Source: Pleurocapsa sp. PCC 7319 (GTDB taxonomy: Bacteria; Cyanobacteriota; Cyanobacteriia; Cyanobacteriales; Xenococcaceae). Taken from it: a stretch of 64,000 nt of DNA. The notes under the pieces were generated by a model, which saw only the letters and a list, made by a program, of their open reading frames with translations, did not search any database and was not told where the DNA came from. Position 1 is the first letter of the stretch, and each line of letters starts with the position of its first letter. Shown here piece after piece: positions 20,601 to 29,100 of the stretch. The position numbers and the translations under genes were made by a program. The stretch is taken from contig NZ_KB235922.1 in NCBI RefSeq assembly GCF_000332195.1, positions 1,299,902-1,363,901 of the forward strand, read 5' to 3'.

Positions 20601-21788
20601 CAACCCATAAGTTTCCCTACTAGAAACTGTTCAGCTCATCCTAATCAGGAATTTGATTTATCAGCAGCAAAGCAGGCTTGGCAATATTTTGAACAGAATT
20701 GGCAGAAAAAAACGGGCTTCGTTAACGCTGTGGAAAATTATCCTTGGACAACTTTATGGGATCAGGGGAGTGCCATTTTAGGTATTCATAGCGCAAGACA
20801 GTTAGAAATTATTGACCCAGGAGAATTTGAGGGCAAAATAAGTAAACTTCTATCTACTTTAGAAACTTTACCTTTACCAGCAACAGGTTTACCCAACAAA
20901 GCCTATAGTACTACTACGGGTGAAATGCGTCAGTTAGATAATACTCCTGACTCTGAGGGTAAAAGCGGTTGGTCTGCATTAGATACGGCTAGGTTTCTAA
21001 TCGCACTGCATACTTTAAAAATTCATTACCCAGAATATTCAGCAAAAATTGACAAGATTGTCAGTCGTTGGGATTTAAGTAAATTAGAACAAGACGGTTG
21101 GTTATATGGAGGTATCCCTACTCAACAGGGAACAATAAAGTATTTTCAAGAGGGCAGACTAGGTTATGAACAATATGCAGCTCACGGGTTAAAACTTTGG
21201 GGAATTGAAGCTATTAATGCCCTTCATAATCCACCCACTAAAAATATCGAGGTCGAAGGCATTACTTTAAAAGCAGATCGACGCAACTATGCTAATTCTA
21301 ATGCAGGTAATTATTTAACCAACGATCCTTATCTGCTCTGGGGATTAGAAATGGGTTGGTCTAGCGATAATAAATCCCAGGTTAAAAACCTTTTGCAAGC
21401 CCAGGAAAAAAGATATCAAAGTACCGGGATTCTAACTGCTGTTAATGAAGATTCCTTAGATCGCTTTCCTCATTTCTTGTACTATAGCGTCTATGCTAAT
21501 GGCGATCGCTGGAATGCAGTTAACAACGAAGGTGATTCTTTTCCAGAACTAAAATTTCTCAGTACTAAAGCGGCTTTTGCTGCACACTCCCTATTTCCGA
21601 ATAATCACTACACCAAATCTTTAAAACAAGCTGTGGAGAAAACGGGAGTGAACAATCGTGGCTATCCAGCGGGTATTTTTGAAAATAAAACCCTAGGAGT
21701 AAACAAAGTATTCAACGTTAACACTAACGCCGTAATTCTAGAAGGTATTTTGTATCAAACAAGAAAATGTCCTTTAACAAGTAAATAA
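17616..21788 (+). CDS. Secreted protein with three tandem DUF3131 domains
   Basis: A 1390-residue protein with a signal peptide (basic start, hydrophobic 10-26, likely cleavage after LVLA at 34). Three DUF3131 copies lie at about 48-425, 520-905 and 1010-1385. They are separated by an acidic, probably disordered linker (450-500) and a Pro/Ser-rich linker (930-1000). Copies one and three keep the acidic signatures: LWD at 85-87 and 1047-1049, QEGRLGYExYAA at 215-226 and 1178-1189, and ED in TEDN/NEDS at 315-316 and 1278-1279. Copy two has LWG (560-562), VNQLGYEEYAA (695-705) and ANTV (792-795), so all three acidic positions are altered. It lies between the single-domain DUF3131 gene and the glycan synthase, probably in one operon. 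A periplasmic or extracellular glycan-processing role is inferred. Confidence 0.88.
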   Translation: MKRKRGFKLIASSVIVTLVSQSLIGISQPKLVLAQESGNSCANIVSPLTPEEETYARSAWQYFLNNYQESTGFTNSFGGYPSGTLWDMGNYLMALNAARWLNLIDQTDFDLRLNKFLASLSGLRLFEDSLPNKVYNTATGEMVDYGNNPVERGIGWSALDIGRILAAFHVLRTCNPQYSEWLQSIVDRWAVERSIQDGYMFGATVLEDGQTLLVQEGRLGYEEYAARGYELWGFAVPKALSYEPFKMVEIYGVQLPVDTRRFQETNANNYVVSESYILDGIEFGFLGQQQEYAERVFEVQRRRYLATGQLTAVTEDNIDGAPYFLYNTIFSNGNAWATITETNELYPEKRSISTKAALGWRYIFPESEYAQQLFQVATGLMSPDGGGFYAGLYEETNQPNKALTGNTNGLIMEILYYKARGNQPLIGGDLVNASTGEPEKYEVVEGFPPPPGVDNSALDHNQTDRDEGEIGKQEDSESEKQGEEETNTTVEKKPQPTNFITIAPIPSVGEIRSSSCSDLTRQLTIPEKRYAKVAWKYFEANYQPETGLVSDRSDMKGTTLWGIGDYLAALQSATALELITLNKFDLRVRQLLATLQRLPLFSGELPHRGYDIRSLEPVDYGNNPTPEGTGWSGLDVGRILLALHNLKSCYPQYTEAIDNILLEWSYLRVVRNGRLNSAVVEPDNYNRRLARVHSVNQLGYEEYAARGFQLWGFNAALSAVGGEYQTESVDGFKILSQRERPGKQPEHNYIVADPFIRYGLELGFDPQMRSLVYPMLQAEARRYRNQGLFSAANTVLIQQEPYIIHSTIMGNKKPWSTWSADSKTEDKHRITSVAAAFAYRALFPEDEYTQKLQQAIVDLYNPSLGYYEGFYETNGKPALGFTSSTNAIVLQSLQYQSRNGQPLLLDNLDLNSPWWKAIAEGTSGNGLPLDAKPQIYLAKDESGIHWDNLNPVDFSDTKTNNYLSSNKKAMDTPLRRAVNQDETQQLSLKTSPPNNQPISFPTRNCSAHPNQEFDLSAAKQAWQYFEQNWQKKTGFVNAVENYPWTTLWDQGSAILGIHSARQLEIIDPGEFEGKISKLLSTLETLPLPATGLPNKAYSTTTGEMRQLDNTPDSEGKSGWSALDTARFLIALHTLKIHYPEYSAKIDKIVSRWDLSKLEQDGWLYGGIPTQQGTIKYFQEGRLGYEQYAAHGLKLWGIEAINALHNPPTKNIEVEGITLKADRRNYANSNAGNYLTNDPYLLWGLEMGWSSDNKSQVKNLLQAQEKRYQSTGILTAVNEDSLDRFPHFLYYSVYANGDRWNAVNNEGDSFPELKFLSTKAAFAAHSLFPNNHYTKSLKQAVEKTGVNNRGYPAGIFENKTLGVNKVFNVNTNAVILEGILYQTRKCPLTSK

Positions 21789-21811
21789 TAATTGCTCTCC
21801 TTTATCCAACT

Positions 21812-21848
21812 CATTACTTATTACTTATTACTTATTACCTATTTACTT
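21812..21848. repeat. Heptamer STRR (TTACTTA)
   Basis: Four to five TTACTTA/TTACCTA heptamers fill the short spacer directly in front of the glycan synthase gene. They match the array at 12361-12392. Confidence 0.7.
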
Positions 21849-21853
21849 AAAAA

Positions 21854-24220
21854 ATGAATGAACCCAGTTTCCAAGGTAATATTCAATCATATTTAAAAGA
21901 CAGAACATTATTATTCCGCTATTTAGTTATTATTAACCTGATTTTTGGCGCTTGGTACTTACAGTGGCGCATTACTCATTCTCTTAATTTTGCAGCACTG
22001 TGGCTTTCAATTCCGCTTCTTCTAGCTGAAATTTATAGTTATCTCGGAGGGGTAATGTTTCTGATTGGTTTATGGCAACCAGTGGTCAGAAAAATTAGAT
22101 CTTTTAATTGTTTGGTCCCCAAATTTCTGGAAGCAGAATATCCAACTATTGATATTTTTATCACTTGCTACAATGAACCAGCAGAAATGGTTGCAGAGAC
22201 AGCAAAAGCATCGCTAGCGATTGATTACCCTGTAGATAAACTCAAGGTATATATCCTGGATGATGGTAATTCTTCAGATATGAGAGCAATGAGTGAAAGT
22301 CTATGTTTGCAAGATTTACGCAGTTCTTTACTCCAAAAGCAAGCTACCAGAATTGAGCAAGAGCGATCGCAACTCGTAAATCGTTTACAACAGCTAAAAA
22401 ATATCACTCCTGATATTGTTGCCAGCGATGAATATTTACAGACATATAAACTACAGACAAAATCTGATTTAGGGGAATTAGTAGAAGTATTAGATTGGTT
22501 TAATTCCCTAAAAACCGATGAGATTGATGTTCGCTCCTGGTTAGAATTCCAGACTATTTTGGGAGAAGCTTTTGATAATGTTGTCGGTCATGCCCATCAG
22601 GGATTACCAGAAAATACTCCAATTGATTTGGAAATAGCTATTTTAAGTCAATCATTGGTACTTAAAATCTGGGACTATGGCGTAGAATTCGACCTAAAAT
22701 CCTATAAATGCCAATTACCAGATGTGGTTGAACCTGAAGCTGAAAGTGGAAGAGGCATCTTAATCATGGAAGAATTAAGTGATTATTTTAGCTACACTAG
22801 ACTAGACGATGGACGCAATTGTTTACTGGTAATCAAAGCTTACTCCCCTGTATACACTGAAAATACAGCGAAATCTAACTGTCCACTTCCAATTCAAGGT
22901 TTAGGACAATTATTTTCTTTACTCAATCCCCAAGACAAACAACTTCAAGATTGTTTATCCAGAGAACAGCAAGCTTTAGAACAAGCTATTTATCAAAAGG
23001 AGCTTGAGCTAAGTGAATTGTCGCGTTGTCGATATATTGCTCGTCCTAAACCCAAGGGCAAAGCCCATCATGCTAAAGCAGGTAATATTAACCATGCCAT
23101 TTTTTCAGGGGAAACTTCAGGAGAGTTTATTGTCACCTTAGATGCAGATCATATTCCGAAACCAGAATTTCTCAATCGAGTTTTACCCTACTTTTATCAA
23201 TATAATCTTCACACAGGTAAATACCAACAAAATCAAATCGCCTTTGTCCAAACTCCCCAAGCATTTTATAACTTACCCCCAGGCGATCCTTTTGGACATC
23301 AAGCACATCTATTTTATGGACCCATTCAACAGGGCAAAGATGGTATGGAAGCAGCTTTCTATACAGGAACAAATGCCATTTTACGTCGAGAAGCTCTAGT
23401 TAGTGTTGGCTTACAAAATTTTTCTGATGAATATGAGTTAGATAATAATCGTCTTGATGAATTTGATTTAGTTGGCGGTGTATCTAGCAATAGCATCACA
23501 GAAGATATGAATACTGCAATGCGTCTTCATGCTGCGGGATGGAAGTCTGTTTACCATCATGAAGAATTATCCGTCGGTCTGGCTCCTGATGATCTGAGTT
23601 CAACGTTGAAACAAAGATTACGTTGGGCGCAAGGAACTATCCAGGTATTACTCAAAGAAAACCCTTGGTCAAAACCAGGCTTGACTTTTTGGCAAAGACT
23701 GCAATATTTCCAAACAATGTATAGCTATTTTGCTGGATTTTTTATTGTTATTTTTATTGCTTGCCCTTTAATTTATTTCTTTACGGGAATTATTCCGGTA
23801 CGTTCATTTAGTGCTGACTTTGCAATTCACTTTTTACCTGCTTTTATTCTCAATCGACTTACTTTTATCGTTGCTACTTGGGGTATACCTGCTAGTGAAG
23901 TTTGGCGTTCTGAACAATATGCGATCGCTCTATTTCCTTTGATGATTCGTGCAGTCTGGAGTATTTTTAGTGGTAGAGATGTCAAGTTTCAAGTCACACC
24001 TAAACAAAGACAATCAGGTAGATATCTACATTTGGTAACAGCTCAGTTATTGGTATTTGTGCTCACAATTTTAGGTATTATTTATTGTATTTATCTGTTG
24101 GTTACTAGCAACTTAGAAAATCCCTGGACTTATTTTATTAATTTCTTTTGGGCAATTTATAATTTATCTCTACTGTGGGTAATTATTAAAGCAGCAGTTT
24201 GGCAACCTAAATCAAATTAG
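21854..24220 (+). CDS. Cellulose-synthase-like GT2 glycosyltransferase with inserted RsbW-type ATPase domain
   Basis: A 788-residue membrane synthase. Two N-terminal membrane segments (about 21-40 and 47-72) precede the GT2 domain. The donor-binding YILDDGNS is at 133-140, DADH at 430-433, TGTNAILRR at 504-512, the TED motif at 549-551 and QRLRW at 587-591. Several membrane segments follow. These are the D, DxD, TED and Q(Q/R)xRW signatures of processive beta-glycan synthases. Between the first D motif and KGKAHHAKAGN lie about 245 extra residues. Within them, 205-328 form a GHKL ATPase of the RsbW/SpoIIAB class: N-box EAFDNVVGHAH (238-248), G1 box DYGVEFD (274-280; second Gly replaced by Glu) and G2 box ESGRGILIMEEL (297-308). 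Flanking 150-205 and 355-390 look helical or coiled-coil. No C-terminal PilZ domain is present. The polymer made is unknown. Confidence 0.93.
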   Translation: MNEPSFQGNIQSYLKDRTLLFRYLVIINLIFGAWYLQWRITHSLNFAALWLSIPLLLAEIYSYLGGVMFLIGLWQPVVRKIRSFNCLVPKFLEAEYPTIDIFITCYNEPAEMVAETAKASLAIDYPVDKLKVYILDDGNSSDMRAMSESLCLQDLRSSLLQKQATRIEQERSQLVNRLQQLKNITPDIVASDEYLQTYKLQTKSDLGELVEVLDWFNSLKTDEIDVRSWLEFQTILGEAFDNVVGHAHQGLPENTPIDLEIAILSQSLVLKIWDYGVEFDLKSYKCQLPDVVEPEAESGRGILIMEELSDYFSYTRLDDGRNCLLVIKAYSPVYTENTAKSNCPLPIQGLGQLFSLLNPQDKQLQDCLSREQQALEQAIYQKELELSELSRCRYIARPKPKGKAHHAKAGNINHAIFSGETSGEFIVTLDADHIPKPEFLNRVLPYFYQYNLHTGKYQQNQIAFVQTPQAFYNLPPGDPFGHQAHLFYGPIQQGKDGMEAAFYTGTNAILRREALVSVGLQNFSDEYELDNNRLDEFDLVGGVSSNSITEDMNTAMRLHAAGWKSVYHHEELSVGLAPDDLSSTLKQRLRWAQGTIQVLLKENPWSKPGLTFWQRLQYFQTMYSYFAGFFIVIFIACPLIYFFTGIIPVRSFSADFAIHFLPAFILNRLTFIVATWGIPASEVWRSEQYAIALFPLMIRAVWSIFSGRDVKFQVTPKQRQSGRYLHLVTAQLLVFVLTILGIIYCIYLLVTSNLENPWTYFINFFWAIYNLSLLWVIIKAAVWQPKSN

Positions 24221-24487
24221 AATTTTCACCTCGAGCAGAGGCGCAAAGAATGACGCAAAGTTATTGGTCAAGCGATTATTGACTTGTATTATGTAGACTT
24301 AATCTAAGATTAATCTATAATATAGCGATCGCGATAAGATTAAAAACAGACTAAAAAAATATTTTGGTTCGTTTGCCGAATACATTGATTGATGTCGTAT
24401 TGTACAGTGATGAGATCGCCAGTCTCGATTTGGATAGCTAGTTTGTGGTATTGATTAAGATGCGCCATCTATACTTATTCAAATACT
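24221..24487. other. Intergenic region after the glycan synthase
   Basis: No clear gene. It contains a short degenerate repeat (GCGCAAAGAATGACGCAAAG, about 24241-24260) of a type common in cyanobacterial spacers, and a HIP1 site near 24325. A 42-codon minus-strand frame at 24340-24468 is open but unsupported. Confidence 0.4.
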
Positions 24488-24873
24488 ATGTCCGCTTCTA
24501 ATCCTGCTGCTATCAAAGCAAGAAATAATCTTCTGATAATGTTTGTCGCCCTAACATCCTTGATATTGTATTGGTAGCAGTTTCGCAGGATTTATGGGCA
24601 ATTGGACGGATTATAGTTACCGTTGCCGTGATGTATTTTGCCATGCAAGGATATAAGTGGGCGAAATGGGTTTTAATAGCAATCTTTAGTTTGGTGGTTG
24701 TGCTGCTGACAGCCTTAATTGTTGCCTTACATTCCAAATTATCTACTTTTTTGGTTGTTGGCAGTTTGATTATGATTATTCTGACTATAATTGTTGGTAG
24801 TTTTATGATTTTCAATCGAGATTTAGCTCGTTATTTTACTGATCGCAGAAAAGCCGCTATCAAACCAAGTTAA
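24488..24873 (+). pseudogene. Small two- to three-span membrane protein, apparently frameshifted
   Basis: The longest open frame (24571-24873, 100 residues) would have to start at TTG inside a membrane segment. An ATG frame starting at 24488 encodes MSASNPAAIKARNNLLIMF and then an incipient membrane helix, but it stops at 24575. Adding one base near 24560 (ACATCCTTG) joins the two frames into ALTSLDIVLVAVSQDLWAIG. That gives a plausible protein of about 128 residues with a cytoplasmic N-terminus and three or four membrane helices. A one-base deletion, natural or from sequencing, is the simplest explanation. The alternative is a genuine 100-residue protein starting at TTG. No family is recognised. 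Confidence 0.6.
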
Positions 24874-24997
24874 AGTAATAATCCTACCGAGCAAGATATG
24901 TAATTAAGACAACATAAATGTTATGGCAGAATAGAAGCATAAATTTTTAGATTTACTGCGATCGCTGTTTTAAACTTAGTTACATTAAAGATAATTT

Positions 24998-25951
24998 ATG
25001 ACCTCCGATTTACTTATAGGAGAAATAGCTAAAAAGTTTGGTCTGTCTACTCAAGCCATTCGTTATTATGAAAAACTAGGTTTAATTGAATCTCCCTGCA
25101 GAAGCGCAAAAGGTTATCGATTGTATTCTTCCATCACAGTCGAGCGATTACAATTGATTCAATATGCTCAAAAATTCGGTTTCTCTCTCAATCAAATTAA
25201 AGAATTACTGGAGTTTGCTAATTTACAGGATAGTACTGTCGCTTTAAATAAAATGCTCGACGATCGGTTACAAGATCTAGAGCAACAGCTAAATCAAATT
25301 CAATTAAACACCAAAGAATTAAAGCAAAGACAGCAACAATTAAATCAATTAATTACTAATGAAAAATCCGATAAATACAGCGTTGTAGATAATTATTTAT
25401 TGCACTTATTTAGAGATATAGAAGCAAGCTTATCTGCGAATAATCAAACTGCCAATAAAGCTAATCGGCTTTTAGAACTATACAGTACAGGAGAGCGAGA
25501 TTTCCAAGCCATAGAATTAATTGGCGCTGAGTTAAATGGCGCATTTCTTTGTAATGCCGACTTTAGTTTTGCTGAGATGATGTTAGCTAGCTTAAATGAA
25601 GTTTCCATGGTTCAAACTAAGCTTAATCGAGCTTATCTTAGTGGGGTGGATCTAATCGATGCTTATTTACATCAAGCAGAATTAATTAATACCAATCTTA
25701 TTGGTGCCGACTTAACCCAAGCCATCCTTACCGAAGCAAATTTAACAGGGTGTAACTTAGGTGGAGCAAATTTAACTAATGCCGATTTAAGGGGAGCTAA
25801 CCTGACTGAAGCTGTTTTAATTGGTGCTAATTTAACTGATACTAATTTTCAAGGAGCAACCATTTTAGGGAGTAATTTTTTAGAAGCTAATTTAGAGGGC
25901 GCAATATTCGATCTTGGGGTTAGAGAAAAGTTACAGCTTGCCAATAGTTAA
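24998..25951 (+). CDS. MerR-family regulator fused to a pentapeptide-repeat domain
   Basis: A 317-residue protein. Residues 1-70 are a MerR winged helix-turn-helix: IGEIAKKFGLSTQAIRYYEK, then the GLIESPCRSAKGYRLYS wing. A long helix about 85-125, rich in Gln and Leu, would be the MerR dimerisation coiled coil. Instead of an effector or metal-binding domain, the C-terminus (about 172-305) is a run of A(D/N)LxX pentapeptide repeats such as GANLTNADLRGANLTEAVL, which should fold as a right-handed quadrilateral beta-helix. Only one Cys pair-like position is visible and no metal site is recognisable. The gene stands alone, so its targets are unknown; MerR proteins usually act on nearby or divergent promoters. 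Confidence 0.9.
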   Translation: MTSDLLIGEIAKKFGLSTQAIRYYEKLGLIESPCRSAKGYRLYSSITVERLQLIQYAQKFGFSLNQIKELLEFANLQDSTVALNKMLDDRLQDLEQQLNQIQLNTKELKQRQQQLNQLITNEKSDKYSVVDNYLLHLFRDIEASLSANNQTANKANRLLELYSTGERDFQAIELIGAELNGAFLCNADFSFAEMMLASLNEVSMVQTKLNRAYLSGVDLIDAYLHQAELINTNLIGADLTQAILTEANLTGCNLGGANLTNADLRGANLTEAVLIGANLTDTNFQGATILGSNFLEANLEGAIFDLGVREKLQLANS

Positions 25952-26124
25952 CTTAGGCAACTTAATTTTGGCTACTCAATCTTGGAAATCAAGACTAATA
26001 AAGGACTTGAGCAAAAGATAATTTTTACTTATATATTCTTGCGGAAAATTGCTATTGACCTTAAAGCTGACTGCAATGTTTATCTTCGTAACATACAAAT
26101 TTACAAAATATTATTTTACAGAAG

Positions 26125-29100
26125 ATGAATAAATACGGAACTAATAACCAAGATCAATTATTTGGCTCTACAGAATCTGATATTTTAATGGGTTACGAAG
26201 GGAATGATACTCTTGGCGGAGGAGCAAGTGACGATCCTTGGCTCGATGGCGATCGCGGCAACGATGTTATCGAAGGTGGTGAAGGTAATGACTCTTTAGC
26301 TGGTGGCGAGGGGAATGACTGGGTACATGGAGATTATGGTGACAACAATTGGAAAAAAGATGAAAATGGCAACTATATATATGTAGGGGAAATAGATACT
26401 ACTGGTGCTGCTGGTAGTGAAGAAAGTTCCTCCGCAACCGAAGATACTGACCACGACTACATAAGTGGCGGTGCTGGCAACGATATTCTGATTGGTGGTA
26501 CTGGTGATGATGAGATCGCTGGTGGTACTGGTGATGATGAGATCGATGGCGGAAATGGTGATGATTACTGGCTAGCAGGTCAAGAGGGTGATGACACCAT
26601 TAATGGTGATGCGGGTGACGACATCATGGAAGGAGGCGAAGGAAATGACCTCCTGAATGGTGGCATCGGCAAGGATAAATTGATGGGAGATATGGGAGAG
26701 GATACTCTTCAGGCTGGAGATGGAGAAGACTACGCCGATGGTGGCGATGGTAATGATTTAGTTGATGGTGGTGCAGGGGCAGATACTGTTAAAGGTGGAC
26801 TAGGTGATGACAAAATCCTGGGCGGGACTGGTAACGATATCCTCGAAGGAGAAGCTGGCAACGATGAATTAATTGGTGGTGACGGTGACGACTACTGGAT
26901 GTCTGGAGGAGATGGAAACGATACTCTCTACGGAGAAGCTGGACATGATGTTATGGACGGTGGTGCTGGCGAAGATCTAATGTATGGCGGTGCGGAAGAT
27001 GATGTCATCTTGGGGCAAGAGGGTTCAGACACTATCTATGGAGGAGAAGGAATTGATCGTATTGATGGTGGTGCAGATCAAGATTTAATCGTTGCTGGTG
27101 ATGGTGACGATGATGTTCATGGTGGCGATGGTGACGATATTGTTAACGGAGAAACAGGACAAGATGTTCTCTATGGCGATGTGGGGCAAGATTTAATCGA
27201 CGGTGGCAAAGGACATGACTATCTTAACGGTGGAGATGATGACGATACTCTTCTTGGTGGCGATGGTATGGATGCTATTGATGGTGGTACTGGAGACGAT
27301 CAAATTCATGGCGGAAATGATAACGATAGTTGGTTATTCGGTAATGCTGGGGCAGACACTATCCAGGGTGATTCGGGTGCAGATGTCCTTGATGGGGGTG
27401 ATGGCAATGACTTACTAGAAGGCGGTACTGACAATGATGTTCTTATGGGTGGTGCTGATAACGATACCCTCAATGCAGGAGAAGGAGATGACTACTGGGT
27501 TGACGGTGGAGCAGGCAACGATATTGTTCACGGTGATTGGGGCAATGATACAGTTGCTGGTGGTGCTGGTAATGATTCGGTTAGTGGCGATACAGGTCTG
27601 GATGTGGTTTTGGGTAATGAGGGAGATGATACTCTCTTTGGCGGTGCAGATAACGATACTGTCGATGGTGGCTCAGGTAACGATCTTATCGATGGTGGTT
27701 TAGGTGCGGATGTCCTTAAAGGCGACACTGGTGATGATGAAATTTCTGGCGGAGAAGGTAATGACTACATTGAAGGTGGTATCGATAACGATGAAATTTC
27801 TGGGGATGAAGGCGATGATGTAATTTCTGGTGGTGCAGGTTCGGATCGAATTGAAGCTGGCTCTGGTGATGATGTCGTCATGTTCGACAGTGAAGACACT
27901 GTAGTTAAAGGTGGTGACGGTTACGATATTGCGATCGCCGAAACAGAACAAGCTGTTGTCCTCGACTTAGGCATTAATAGCTTTAACGAAGCCAAAGGTA
28001 ATGCCGGCAACGATGTCTTTACTCATACCAATGGTGCAAGTGCAACAGCTAATTATTCTGTAGCAATGTACGGAGAAGCTGGCAATGACTCCATGACTGG
28101 TGGTGCAGCTAATGATTACTTTGAAGGTGGCACAGGCAACGATACGATTATTGCTGGTGTCGGAGAGGACTACGCGATCGCTGGTGCCGGAAATGACTCT
28201 CTGACGGGAGAAGCAGGACACGATCTACTAGAAGGTAATACTGGAAATGACACTATCTCTGGTGGCGACCATAACGACAATATCATTGGTGGAGAGGGTA
28301 TAGATGAACTTTATGGTGATGCTGGCAATGATATTCTGACATTTGATGCTCAAGATACCGTAGTTGATGGAGGAGAAGGTTACGATGTCGCGATCGCCGA
28401 AGGTGATACAGCAATTACTCTCGATTTAGCTACCAGTCAGATTGAACTGGCTTACGGTACAGCACAGGATGATATTTTGACTAACTCTGGCAATGATAGC
28501 GTTGAAATTCATGGTAAAGCTGGTAACGATACTCTCTTTGGTGGCAGTGGCAACGATATCCTTAAAGGTGGATCTGGTACTGATGCTCTCTATGGTGAAG
28601 GCGGAAACGATAAACTAACTGCTGATACTGGAAGTGATTTACTCGATGGTGGTAGTGGCAACGATACTCTCTTTGGTAGCAACGATAATAACCAACTATT
28701 CGGTGGTTCTGGAAAAGATATTCTCTACGGCATTGATGGTCAAAATCAACTTTACGGAGGAAATAATAAAGACTGGTTATTCGGTGGTTCTGGTAACGAT
28801 GAACTCCATGGAGATAGCGGAAATGACGAACTCTACGCCGAGGCTGGTAACGACTTCCTCGATGGGGGAATTGGCAATGACTTGTTACTAGGTAAAGAGG
28901 GTAACGATACTCTAGTTGGTGGTAATGGTGATGATATTCTTATCGGTGCCAATAGCTCTACTAATCAAGGTAACGGTTCAGTCGATGTGTTAACTGGTGG
29001 TGCTGGTGCAGATTACTTCATTCTTGGAGATATCGATGCATTCTATAAAGGAGGCTCAGCAGACTATGCCTTAATTACTGACTTCGATAGCGAAGAAGAT

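Noticed and set aside
23142-23399. 85-codon plus-strand frame inside the glycan synthase gene
   Set aside because: It is an alternative frame of a strongly conserved GT2 region.
24340-24468. 42-codon minus-strand frame in the spacer after the glycan synthase
   Set aside because: Open but without known motifs or membrane segment; an RNA signal is also lacking.
27203-28891. Several open frames on both strands within the RTX gene
   Set aside because: They arise from the repetitive GGxGxDxLx codons read in other frames. They are low-complexity and lack start signals.
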